Source: Caballeronia mineralivorans PML1(12)
Lineage (GTDB): Bacteria; Pseudomonadota; Gammaproteobacteria; Burkholderiales; Burkholderiaceae
Assembly (NCBI RefSeq): GCF_001028175.1
Contig: NZ_AEJF01000123.1
Location: forward strand, 28,840-92,839
Direction of reading: 5' to 3'
DNA length: 64,000 bases
The notes beneath the pieces are model-generated. The model saw only the letters and a list, made by a program, of their open reading frames with translations, was not told where the DNA came from and ran no database searches. The position numbers and the translations under genes were made by a program. Below are positions 1-8,109 of the stretch, one piece after another; positions within the stretch are counted from its first letter, which is position 1, and every line of letters begins with the position of its first letter.

Positions 1-68
1 TCGCTTAAGAGAAAATGCAAGGAGCCGGCGCAGTATCCGGTCAAAGCACACAATCTGGAAATGGACGA

Positions 69-165
69 CTAGGGTTCCGGCCTGCTTGGCTTAATCGAGC
101 AGGTGCTGGTCCGAGAGTTGTCGACCTCAGGCGAGGTTACACGGCGGGATAAAAGCCCGGGAGAG
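69..165 (+). promoter_or_regulatory. Guanidine-I (ykkC) riboswitch
   Basis: The conserved blocks of the ykkC/guanidine-I aptamer are visible in order: ctagggttccgg at 69-80, ggtccgagag near 108-117, and acacggcgggataaaagccc from 139 followed by gggaga. Spacing between blocks fits the family. The element sits about 60 nt before the start of the importer gene and heads an operon whose enzymes degrade guanidine, so sequence and context agree. A short hairpin (cgcga/tcgcg, 168-180) follows, but no T-run terminator is evident, so the expression platform may act on translation or on a terminator I cannot recognise. The promoter is probably upstream of the window start. Confidence 0.93.
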
Positions 166-223
166 AACGCGATGTTCGCGCTGCTCCTGGCCGTCCGCTA
201 ACCGTCCCCTCGAGGTCAAACTC

Positions 224-1294
224 ATGCGTAAGCTTGTTCGCTTTTTCGGCATTGCTGCCGTCTCTCTCGTCACCCTCGCCTCCACCCCCTCGTTCGCTGC
301 AGGCCGTACGGACTTCAAGGTCTGCTGGACCATCTATGCAGGCTGGATGCCTTGGGGCGAAGCCAAAACGCAAGGCATTGTCTCCAAGTGGGCCAAGAAA
401 TACGGCATCAATGTTGATGTCGTTCAGCTCAACGACTACGTCGAATCCATCAATCAATACACGGCCGGCAAGTTCGACGGTTGCGCAATGACCAACATGG
501 ATGCGCTGACCATTCCCGCGTCCGGCGGCGTTGATTCGACCGCATTGATTGTCAGCGATTATTCGAACGGCAACGACGGTGTGCTCATCAAGGGCAAGGG
601 CAAGAAGCTCACCGACCTCAAGGGCCAACAGATCAATCTGGTCCAGTTCTCCGTCTCGCACTACCTGCTTGCACGCGCGCTTGAAAGCGCCCACATGAGC
701 GAGCGCGACCTCAAGGTCGTGAACACCTCGGACGCCGACATCTCCGCCGCATTCGCCACGCCCACCGTACAACAGGCGGTGACCTGGAACCCGATGCTCG
801 CCGACCTCAAGGCTCAACCGAACGTCACCGAAGTCTTCGACTCCAGCAAGATTCCCGGCGAAATCATGGACATGATGGTCGTCAACACGAAGACGCTGCA
901 GGACAACCCGGCGCTCGGCAAGGCGCTCACCGGCGCATGGTTCGAGATGGTCGCGCTGATGCACGCAAACAGCGCCGGCAGCACGGAAGCGCTCACTGCA
1001 ATGGCCAAGTCGTCAGGCACCGACCTCGCCGGCTTCAAGGGCCAGCTCTCCACCACCGCCCTCTTCTATACGCCGCAAGCCGCACTCGCCTTTGTCACGA
1101 GCCCGAACCTGCCGACCATCATGACGCGCGTTGCCAGGTTCTCGTTCGATCACGGCCTGCTCGGTCAGGGCGCACCGAGTGCGGACGCGGTCGGCATGGC
1201 GTTCGACAAGGGTGTCGTGGTCGGCAGCAAGAGCAATGTCAAGCTGCGCTTCGATCCGTCCTATGTCGCGATGGCGGCAGCGGGCAAGCTCTAA
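224..1294 (+). CDS. Substrate-binding protein of putative guanidine ABC importer (annotated as urea ABC in databases)
   Basis: 356-residue periplasmic binding protein of the NrtA/SsuA/TauA-like family found beside urea-carboxylase-type operons. Residues 1-25 form a Sec signal peptide ending in PSFA, cleaved before AGRTDFK. The mature part has the family features: an N-terminal beta strand (FKVCWTIYAGWMPWGEA), a mid-protein VTWNPML segment, and no lipobox. Start chosen at 224 because GAGG at 212-215 lies 8 nt upstream. It is the first gene after the guanidine riboswitch and is followed 27 nt later by the permease. The database name 'urea transporter' reflects older annotation of the operon; guanidine as ligand is inferred from the riboswitch and enzymes. 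Confidence 0.88.
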   Translation: MRKLVRFFGIAAVSLVTLASTPSFAAGRTDFKVCWTIYAGWMPWGEAKTQGIVSKWAKKYGINVDVVQLNDYVESINQYTAGKFDGCAMTNMDALTIPASGGVDSTALIVSDYSNGNDGVLIKGKGKKLTDLKGQQINLVQFSVSHYLLARALESAHMSERDLKVVNTSDADISAAFATPTVQQAVTWNPMLADLKAQPNVTEVFDSSKIPGEIMDMMVVNTKTLQDNPALGKALTGAWFEMVALMHANSAGSTEALTAMAKSSGTDLAGFKGQLSTTALFYTPQAALAFVTSPNLPTIMTRVARFSFDHGLLGQGAPSADAVGMAFDKGVVVGSKSNVKLRFDPSYVAMAAAGKL

Positions 1295-1321
1295 GCCGGC
1301 ATCTTTAACAGGGCGCGCGCC

Positions 1322-2137
1322 ATGCGACTCATCAATCGACATCCCAGCCGGAGCGGCGGCCTCATGCTGCTGTTGCTGCCGTTCATCGTGCTGGTGGCGA
1401 TCTATTTCACCGGGTCGTCGCTGCGGCTAAAGGTCAATCCCGACGACAAGCTGCTGCCCAGCGCCACGCAAATGAGCGACGCCATCAAGCAGGTCGCGTT
1501 CACGGAGGACAAGCGCACCGGCGAATATCTGCTATGGGACGACACGGTGTCCAGCCTCAGGCGGCTTGGCATCGGTCTCGTAGTCAGTGCGGCGATCGCG
1601 TTGGTCGCCGGCATTGCAACCGGTGCGATACCGCTGGTGGGCGCAACGTTGTCGCCGTTCGTTACCGTGCTGTCCATGATCCCGCCGCTCGCGGTGCTGC
1701 CTATCTTGTTCATCGTGTTCGGGCTCGACGAGTTGTCGAAGGTCGTGCTGATCGTAATCGGTATTACGCCGATGATCATCCGCGACCTGCAGTCGCGCAC
1801 GCGCGAGATTCCGGCGGAATTGTGGGTGAAGGCGCAGACCCTGGGTGCTACAAGCTGGACGCTGATCCTGCGTGTGATCCTGCCGCAATTGCTGCCGCGT
1901 CTTCTGGTCGCAATGAGGCTGTCGCTCTGCTCAGCGTGGCTCTTTTTGATCGCGGCCGAAGCCATTGCTTCCACCGACGGCCTCGGCTACCGCATCTTCC
2001 TGGTACGCCGCTATCTGGCGATGGACGTGATCCTTCCTTACGTCATGTGGATCACGCTGCTTGCATGGCTGATGGACGAATCGCTAAGACGCCTGACGCA
2101 ATGGATCTTCCCTTGGTACGGCGGAGGCGCACGATGA
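1322..2137 (+). CDS. ABC transporter permease (putative guanidine importer)
   Basis: 271-residue inner-membrane permease of the NitT/TauT class (BPD_transp_1 fold). A first hydrophobic helix at about residues 16-36 is followed by a hydrophilic loop and five more predicted helices from about residue 80 to the end. The EAA loop that contacts the ATPase is recognisable around residues 165-190 (ELWVKAQTLGATSW...LPQLLPRL). It overlaps the ATPase gene by 4 nt (ATGA at 2134-2137), so the two are translationally coupled. The role is to move the ligand captured by the upstream binding protein across the inner membrane; substrate inferred from operon context. Confidence 0.88.
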   Translation: MRLINRHPSRSGGLMLLLLPFIVLVAIYFTGSSLRLKVNPDDKLLPSATQMSDAIKQVAFTEDKRTGEYLLWDDTVSSLRRLGIGLVVSAAIALVAGIATGAIPLVGATLSPFVTVLSMIPPLAVLPILFIVFGLDELSKVVLIVIGITPMIIRDLQSRTREIPAELWVKAQTLGATSWTLILRVILPQLLPRLLVAMRLSLCSAWLFLIAAEAIASTDGLGYRIFLVRRYLAMDVILPYVMWITLLAWLMDESLRRLTQWIFPWYGGGAR

Positions 2138-2925
2138 TCGAAGTACGCAACGTATGGAAGAAATACGGCGATCAGGTCGTGCTCGAACGGCTGAACCTGA
2201 GCATCGCCGAAGGCGAATTCTGTTCAATGGTCGGTGCATCGGGTTGCGGCAAGTCCACGTTCCTGCGCCTGTTGCTCGGTCAGGAACAAGCGACGCGCGG
2301 AGAGATTCTGCTCGACGGCAAGCCATTGCCGGCTGAGCCGGATGAACATCGCGGCGTGGTGTTCCAGCGTTACTCGGTGTTCGAACATCTGAGCGTGGTT
2401 CGCAATGTCCTGCTAGGGCTGGAACTGCCACAGGCGAAGTTCACCGGCCGGCTGTTCGGCGCGCGCCGCCGCGCGGCCCGCGACGAAGCGGTCGCAATGC
2501 TGGAACGCGTCGGCCTGGGCACAGCGCTGGACAAATATCCACAGCAACTCTCGGGCGGCATGCAGCAGCGTCTCGCCATTGCACAGGCGCTGGTCATGAA
2601 ACCGCGCGTGCTGCTGCTCGACGAACCGTTCGGCGCACTCGACCCCGGTATTCGCCGCGACATGCACGAACTGCTGCTCGGCCTCTGGCGCGAATCGAAC
2701 CTGACGATCTTCATGGTCACGCACGATCTGAAGGAAGGTTTCACGCTGGGCAGCCGCGTGCTCGTATTCGACAAGGTACGCGTCGACCCGCAAGCACCCG
2801 GCGCATACGGCGCCCGTATCACCTACAACATTCCACTCGATCACAGCCGCGATTCAGCCTCGTCCATTCACGCGGCGCAAGCCGCCGTGGAAGGCGCTGC
2901 GCGTGCCGATGTGATCCCGGTTTAA
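2134..2925 (+). CDS. ABC transporter ATP-binding protein (putative guanidine importer)
   Basis: 263-residue NBD of the NrtD/SsuB/TauB family. Walker A GASGCGKST at residues 34-42, Q-loop VVFQRYSVF, signature LSGGMQQRL near 139, Walker B VLLLDEPFGALDP near 160, and the switch His in MVTHDLKEGF are all present. The start ATG at 2134 overlaps the permease stop; the open frame extends far upstream in an unrelated frame of the permease gene, which I ignore. The C-terminal ~60 residues beyond the core NBD are a short extension typical of the family. Completes a three-subunit importer with the two preceding genes. Confidence 0.9.
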   Translation: MIEVRNVWKKYGDQVVLERLNLSIAEGEFCSMVGASGCGKSTFLRLLLGQEQATRGEILLDGKPLPAEPDEHRGVVFQRYSVFEHLSVVRNVLLGLELPQAKFTGRLFGARRRAARDEAVAMLERVGLGTALDKYPQQLSGGMQQRLAIAQALVMKPRVLLLDEPFGALDPGIRRDMHELLLGLWRESNLTIFMVTHDLKEGFTLGSRVLVFDKVRVDPQAPGAYGARITYNIPLDHSRDSASSIHAAQAAVEGAARADVIPV

Positions 2926-2937
2926 AGGAAATTGAAG

Positions 2938-3642
2938 ATGGATTTGCTACTAGAAGAAACCGTCCCAGGCGGCGGCCATGCATCGTTGATCGTGAAACGT
3001 GGTCAGTCCTTGCGTCTTACGGACTTGCGGGGCGGGGCGAACGTGAGTCTCATGCTCGTCAACGCCGCTGAAAAAAACGAACGACTGAATCTTCCCGATA
3101 CGCTGAAGTGCCAGCACACAGCAAAGCTCACGGCCGGTCATTGCCTTTACTCCGACATGGGCCGTGTGCTCGCTGCCATTGTCGCGGACACCTGCGGCTG
3201 GCATGACGCAATAGGCGGTGTTTCGAACGCGAACGAAGTGAACGATAAATACGGTGTGGGCCGCTATCAAGAGCTACGTAACGCGTTTTATCGCAATGGC
3301 ACGGACAACCTGCTCGTTGAACTCGGCAAGTGGGGACTCGGCATCTCCGACTTGCTGATGACGCTCAACCTCTTCAGTCGCGTCGATGTGACCAGCGAAG
3401 GCGCTCTGAATTTTGTCCCCGGCAATTCGAAGGCCGGCGACTACGTTGAGCTCTATACCCCGATGAATACGCTCGTCGTGCTTACCGCGATCCAGCATCC
3501 GCTCGACCCGAATCCCGACTATGCACCCAAGCCGGTCAAGCTCGCGTTAAGTCAAGCCGATCGCCAGGTCGCGGAATTCTGCCGGACCTCATGTGAAGAA
3601 AACGTGCGCGGCTTCATCAACACCGATCGCTTCTTTCTCTAA
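2938..3642 (+). CDS. DUF1989 protein, urea amidolyase-associated protein 1 type; carboxyguanidine deiminase subunit
   Basis: 234-residue DUF1989 protein of the UAAP1 type. It carries the family core VADTCGWHD at mid-protein and ends with an extended tail (FCRTSCEENVRGF). Homologues in guanidine operons, with the paralogue encoded next, were shown to form a carboxyguanidine deiminase (CgdA/CgdB) that turns carboxyguanidine into allophanate with release of ammonia; assignment here is by family and neighbours. ATG 2938 is preferred over the in-frame TTG at 2932 because AAAGGAA at 2924-2930 is placed for it. The gene follows the ATPase by 12 nt and precedes its paralogue by 14 nt. Confidence 0.85.
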   Translation: MDLLLEETVPGGGHASLIVKRGQSLRLTDLRGGANVSLMLVNAAEKNERLNLPDTLKCQHTAKLTAGHCLYSDMGRVLAAIVADTCGWHDAIGGVSNANEVNDKYGVGRYQELRNAFYRNGTDNLLVELGKWGLGISDLLMTLNLFSRVDVTSEGALNFVPGNSKAGDYVELYTPMNTLVVLTAIQHPLDPNPDYAPKPVKLALSQADRQVAEFCRTSCEENVRGFINTDRFFL

Positions 3643-3656
3643 GCGGACCTGACACC

Positions 3657-4298
3657 ATGACAACAACGCTTACCGTCAGCGACAAACTTCCCGAACACGC
3701 TGTCTTCCGCGAAACGCTTGCGGCCGGGGAACCCTGGCTTCACGAAGTGAAGGCCGGTCAGACGCTGCGCATCCTGGACCTCGAAGGCAACCAGGCCGTG
3801 GATACGCTCTTCTACAGCCTCGCCGACCCTCGCGAGCGCTTCGACCCGCAGCGCACGCTGCGACGCCAGAAGAGCCTGTATCTCACCACCGGCACGGTGC
3901 TTTATTCGAACCTCGGCAATCCGATGCTAAGCATTGTCGCCGATACCTGCGGCCGTCACGACACGCTCGGTGGCGCGTGCGCTCAAGAGAGCAACACCGT
4001 GCGCTATGCGCTGGAAAAGCGCTACATGCATAGCTGCCGCGACAACTACTTGCGAGCCTGTGCGCACGACGGACGTTTGTCGAAGCAGGACATTGGCGCG
4101 AATATCAACTTCTTCATGAATGTGCCCGTCACGGCCGAAGGCAGTCTCACCTTCGAAGACGGTATTTCGGCACCGGGCAAATACGTGGAACTGCGCGCGG
4201 AGATGGACGTGATCGTGCTGATCTCGAACTGCCCGCAACTGAACAACCCGTGCAACGCCTACAACCCGACGCCCGCGGAGTTGCTGATATGGAACTGA
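3657..4298 (+). CDS. DUF1989 protein, urea amidolyase-associated protein 2 type; carboxyguanidine deiminase subunit
   Basis: 213-residue paralogue of the preceding protein (UAAP2 type). Diagnostic segments are AGEPWLHEVKAGQTLRILD near residue 22, LEGNQAVDTLFY and VADTCGRHDTLGGAC; the DTCG motif shared with the previous gene marks a likely active-site or metal-site region. With its partner it is expected to act between the carboxylase and allophanate hydrolase, deiminating carboxyguanidine. A 190-nt gap follows, which is unusual inside this otherwise tight operon and contains the twin ACGR hairpins described separately. Which subunit corresponds to CgdA or CgdB cannot be fixed from the sequence, so no symbol is given. 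Confidence 0.85.
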   Translation: MTTTLTVSDKLPEHAVFRETLAAGEPWLHEVKAGQTLRILDLEGNQAVDTLFYSLADPRERFDPQRTLRRQKSLYLTTGTVLYSNLGNPMLSIVADTCGRHDTLGGACAQESNTVRYALEKRYMHSCRDNYLRACAHDGRLSKQDIGANINFFMNVPVTAEGSLTFEDGISAPGKYVELRAEMDVIVLISNCPQLNNPCNAYNPTPAELLIWN

Positions 4299-4419
4299 AG
4301 AAGTGGCGCGACTGGCTTTATTTCGTGTTGCTCGTACGCTCGGGCCGCTGCTGCACTCGGACGCGAGAAGAACTAAAGCTCAAGTAGAAGCTTGCTCTGA
4401 CGACGCACTAAACGCGTTT

Positions 4420-4473
4420 TGCCGCGGACGACCGCGGCATGCTTTTCCCCCGTGGCGGGACGGCCCGCCCACG
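4420..4473 (+). promoter_or_regulatory. Guanidine-II (mini-ykkC) riboswitch candidate inside the operon
   Basis: Two GC-rich hairpins in tandem, each capped by an ACGR tetraloop, as in mini-ykkC. Hairpin 1: tgccgcgg (4420-4427), loop ACGA (4428-4431), ccgcggca (4432-4439), an uninterrupted 8-bp stem. Hairpin 2: ggcggg (4454-4459), loop ACGG (4460-4463), cccgcc (4464-4469), extendable by pairs at 4451-4453 with 4471-4473 around a bulged C. The linker is about 14 nt. The element ends 15 nt before the carboxylase start codon, so control of ribosome access is plausible. The match to the mini-ykkC consensus is by eye; no covariance search was run. Confidence 0.85.
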
Positions 4474-4488
4474 CATCCGCCATCTCTC

Positions 4489-7400
4489 ATGTTCGAGAAA
4501 GTCCTTATCGCCAATCGCGGCGCCATAGCGTGCCGCATCCTTCGAACCCTTCGCGCACTCGACGTCGCGGGTGTGGCTGTCTATGCCGAAGCAGACCGCG
4601 CCAGTCTTCACGTGAGCGAGGCCACGATTGCGCATGGTCTGGGCGACGGCCCGGCGTCGGCCACGTATCTCAATGTCAGCAAGATCCTCGACATCGCGCG
4701 CCGTGAAAACGTCCAGGCGATTCATCCCGGTTACGGTTTTCTCTCGGAGAATACGGAGTTCGGTGAAGCCTGCGAAGCAGCGGGCATCGCGTTCATCGGA
4801 CCCACGCCGGCGCAACTGCGCGCCTTTGGTTTGAAGCACACTGCCCGCGCGATCGCAGCGGAACAGGGTGTGCCAATGCTCGAAGGCACGGGCCTTCTGG
4901 AAGACCTGAACGCCGCATTGCAGGCCGCTGAAAAGATCGGCTACCCGGTCATGCTGAAAAGCACAGCGGGCGGCGGCGGGATCGGCATGCGCGTGTGCTG
5001 GAACTCGAATGAACTCCGCGCGCATTTCGATGTGGTGAAACGTCTCGGCCAGAACAACTTCAGCGACGCCGGCGTGTTCCTGGAGAAGTACATCGAGCGT
5101 GCACGGCATCTTGAAGTCCAGGTATTCGGCGACGGCCGCGGCAACGCAATTGCGCTCGGCGTACGCGACTGTTCGGTGCAGCGGCGCAACCAGAAGGTGC
5201 TGGAGGAAACGCCAGCACCTTGTTTGCCCGAAGGCATGTCCGAGGCGCTTTGCGAAGCCGCGATCAAGCTCGCCAAAGCGGTGGAGTACCGGTCGGCGGG
5301 CACCGTTGAATTCGTCTACGACAGCGCCGCGCAGCAGTTCTATTTTCTTGAAGTCAACACGCGCTTGCAGGTCGAACATGGTGTGACCGAGCAGGTCTGG
5401 GGAGTGGACCTTGTGCGCTGGATGATTGAACTGGCGGCAGGCACGCTCGCGCCCCTGAGCGATCTGGCAACGGCGTTAAAGCCCGAGGGTCATGCGATCC
5501 AGGCAAGGCTTTATGCAGAAGATCCAGGCCGCGATTTCAAGCCGAGTCCGGGTCTGTTGACCGACGTGGCGTTCCCTCCCATCGCCGGCCGCGCGCTGCG
5601 CATCGATACATGGATTGAAGCGGGTTGCGAGGTGCCTCCGTACTTCGATCCGATGCTTGCGAAGATCATCGCATGGTCACCCACCCGCGATGCCGCGCGC
5701 GAGGCTCTCGCCAATGCTTTGCAAAACACGCACCTTTATGGTGTGGAGACGAATCGCGACTACCTGCGCCAAATCATCGACGACACCCCGTTCGCTTCCG
5801 GCGAGCCGTGGACGCGCTGCCTTGAAGGACTACGGTATCGCGCAAACACGGTCGAGATCGTCAGCGGCGGGACACAGACAACCGTACAGGATCATCCGGG
5901 GCGGCTCGGTTATTGGGCGGTCGGCATTCCTCCTTCCGGCCCGATGGACGATCGCGCGCTGCGGCTCGGCAACCGGCTGCTATGCAACAGCGATAACGCC
6001 GCCGCGCTCGAAATCACGATGAGCGGTCCGTCCTTGCGCTTCAACACGGATGCAGTTGTCGCCGTCACGGGTGCGAGCTTGCCGGTACTGCTCGACGATG
6101 TAGAGCAACCGCTGCATACGACGCTGTTCGTTCCCGCCGGTTCGACGCTCGCGCTCGGCACGATTCGCGGCGCGGGCGCACGCGCTTACCTATGTGTGCG
6201 GGGTGGCTTCGATGTGGCGATTTATCTAGGCAGTCGCAGCACGTTTACGCTCGGTCAGTTCGGCGGTCATGGCGGCCGCGCGCTTCGCGCGGGCGATGTG
6301 CTGCATCTGAATCCCCTGGACGATGCCAGCGCAGGCGCTTCCCTGCCCTTCGTTCCTCAACTCGATACGGTGCGCACTCTGCGCGTGATTTACGGCCCTC
6401 ACGGCTCACCGGAGTACTTCAGTCCATGCTATATCGAGCAGTTCCTTGCGACCGAATGGGAGATCCATTTCAACTCGAGCCGCACCGGTGTACGCCTGAT
6501 CGGGCCGAAGCCGGAATGGTCGCGCGAGGACGGAGGTGAAGCCGGATTGCATCCATCGAATATTCACGACAATCCGTACGCGGTCGGGGCGATCGATTTC
6601 ACCGGCGACATGCCCGTGATTCTCGGCCCCGACGGCCCAAGCCTTGGCGGCTTTGTTTGTCCGGTGACGATCATCGAGGCGGATCTCTGGCAGATCGGGC
6701 AGTTGAAGGCGGGCGACAAAGTGCGCTTCGTGCCGGTGCAAATCGATGCCGCCCGCAAAGCTGCGGCTGCGCGATCGCATGAACTGGAGACGCTGGAACT
6801 TCAGAGCGCCCCGGAATACCCGCAGGTTGAAACGCTCACTTCGCCCATCGTTCTCGACACCGGCACAGACGCGGAACGACTGGTCGCACGGCTTTCGGGC
6901 GACACGCATTTGCTGCTCGAAATTGGCCCGCCGGACCTCGATCTGGTCCTGCGTTTTCGCGGCCACGCGTTGATGCAATCGCTCGAAGCACTCGCGTTAC
7001 CGGGCGTGATCGACCTGACGCCGGGCATTCGTTCGCTGCAGATTCACTACCAGCCGGAACGGCTGCCGCTCAGCCAGTTGCTCGCGACAATCGAGCAAAA
7101 GTGGCAGGACGTACTGCTGCAAGAGGATTTACGCGCACCCTCGCGCATCGTACATCTACCCCTCTCATGGGACGATCCTGCTTGCCGGCTCGCTATCGAT
7201 AAATACATGACGACAGTGCGCAAGGACGCGCCGTGGTGCCCGAGCAATCTCGAGTTCATCCGTCGTATGAACGACCTCGATTCCATCGATGCCGTGAAGC
7301 AGATTGTCTTCGATGCGAGCTATCTCGTGATGGGGCTCGGCGATGTCTATCTTGGCGCGCCAGTTGCCACGCCGCTCGATCCACGCCACCGTCTGGTGAC

Positions 7401-8088
7401 AACCAAATACAATCCGGCGCGGACGTGGACGGCAGAGAACTCAGTGGGAATCGGCGGAGCGTATCTATGCGTGTATGGCATGGAGGGACCCGGAGGTTAT
7501 CAGTTCGTCGGGCGCACATTGCAGATGTGGAATCGCTATCGTGAGATCGCGGATTTCGCGGGGCGCCCGTACCTGCTGCGCTTCTTCGATCAGATCCGCT
7601 TCTACGAAGTCTCCGCCGAGGAACTGCTGCGCATCCGCGCGGATTTCCCGCTGGGGCGGTATGTGTTGAAGATAGAGGAGACAGAGTTGTCTCTTTCCGG
7701 CTATCAGGCGTTTCTGGCAAGCGAAGCCGAAGGTATCGCGCGGTTTCGAGCGCGCCAGCAAGCCGCGTTTCAGGCCGAGCGCGAACGTTGGCGTGAAGCG
7801 GGCGCATCGGAGGAAAGTCTTGAAGCGCCTGTGCCCGACAACACCGATATAGCACCCCTGGAAGACGGACAGATCGCGGTGGACAGCGAGATTGCCGGCA
7901 ACCTGTGGCAAGTGCGCGTGACACCCGGAGAGACCGTTTCAGCAGGAGACGTGCTGCTTATCATCGAGTCGATGAAAATGGAAATATCGGTATGCGCGCC
8001 GTGCGCAGGAACGGTCGGCGAAGTGTATGTGTCGCCGGGCTCGCCTGTGCGCGCGGGCCAGCGGGTTGCAATCATCGAACGGTCTTAA
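4489..8088 (+). CDS. Biotin-dependent guanidine carboxylase (urea carboxylase family)
   Basis: 1199-residue multidomain enzyme. Residues 1 to about 450 are biotin carboxylase (start MFEKVLIANRGAIACRI; ATP-grasp loop GGGGIGMRV; FLEVNTRLQVEH). About 460-780 is a KipA/AHS2-type and 800-1010 a KipI/AHS1-type carboxyltransferase domain, then a linker and a biotinyl domain with ESMKM, biotin-acceptor Lys at residue 1163. It uses ATP and bicarbonate to carboxylate guanidine (or urea). The motif AIDFTGD carries Asp 703; as I recall, guanidine-specific enzymes have Asp where urea-specific ones have Asn. Start set at ATG 4489; the frame is open upstream to 4303 but that part has no homology-like sequence and overlaps the hairpin element. 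No good Shine-Dalgarno is visible. Confidence 0.9.
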   Translation: MFEKVLIANRGAIACRILRTLRALDVAGVAVYAEADRASLHVSEATIAHGLGDGPASATYLNVSKILDIARRENVQAIHPGYGFLSENTEFGEACEAAGIAFIGPTPAQLRAFGLKHTARAIAAEQGVPMLEGTGLLEDLNAALQAAEKIGYPVMLKSTAGGGGIGMRVCWNSNELRAHFDVVKRLGQNNFSDAGVFLEKYIERARHLEVQVFGDGRGNAIALGVRDCSVQRRNQKVLEETPAPCLPEGMSEALCEAAIKLAKAVEYRSAGTVEFVYDSAAQQFYFLEVNTRLQVEHGVTEQVWGVDLVRWMIELAAGTLAPLSDLATALKPEGHAIQARLYAEDPGRDFKPSPGLLTDVAFPPIAGRALRIDTWIEAGCEVPPYFDPMLAKIIAWSPTRDAAREALANALQNTHLYGVETNRDYLRQIIDDTPFASGEPWTRCLEGLRYRANTVEIVSGGTQTTVQDHPGRLGYWAVGIPPSGPMDDRALRLGNRLLCNSDNAAALEITMSGPSLRFNTDAVVAVTGASLPVLLDDVEQPLHTTLFVPAGSTLALGTIRGAGARAYLCVRGGFDVAIYLGSRSTFTLGQFGGHGGRALRAGDVLHLNPLDDASAGASLPFVPQLDTVRTLRVIYGPHGSPEYFSPCYIEQFLATEWEIHFNSSRTGVRLIGPKPEWSREDGGEAGLHPSNIHDNPYAVGAIDFTGDMPVILGPDGPSLGGFVCPVTIIEADLWQIGQLKAGDKVRFVPVQIDAARKAAAARSHELETLELQSAPEYPQVETLTSPIVLDTGTDAERLVARLSGDTHLLLEIGPPDLDLVLRFRGHALMQSLEALALPGVIDLTPGIRSLQIHYQPERLPLSQLLATIEQKWQDVLLQEDLRAPSRIVHLPLSWDDPACRLAIDKYMTTVRKDAPWCPSNLEFIRRMNDLDSIDAVKQIVFDASYLVMGLGDVYLGAPVATPLDPRHRLVTTKYNPARTWTAENSVGIGGAYLCVYGMEGPGGYQFVGRTLQMWNRYREIADFAGRPYLLRFFDQIRFYEVSAEELLRIRADFPLGRYVLKIEETELSLSGYQAFLASEAEGIARFRARQQAAFQAERERWREAGASEESLEAPVPDNTDIAPLEDGQIAVDSEIAGNLWQVRVTPGETVSAGDVLLIIESMKMEISVCAPCAGTVGEVYVSPGSPVRAGQRVAIIERS

Positions 8089-8109
8089 CCAGTCAGATCA
8101 GGAAAAACA

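Noticed and set aside
137..964. Long minus-strand ORFs opposite the guanidine importer genes and elsewhere
   Set aside because: These are codon-bias shadows of real genes: His/Arg-rich, no family motifs and no ribosome sites.
4303..4488. Extended N-terminus of the carboxylase and a short ORF MELKKWRDWLY... at the end of the preceding gene
   Set aside because: The stretch has no homology-like sequence, contains the paired ACGR hairpins and is in the position of an expression platform. Biotin carboxylases of this family begin at the MFEKVLIANRG segment.
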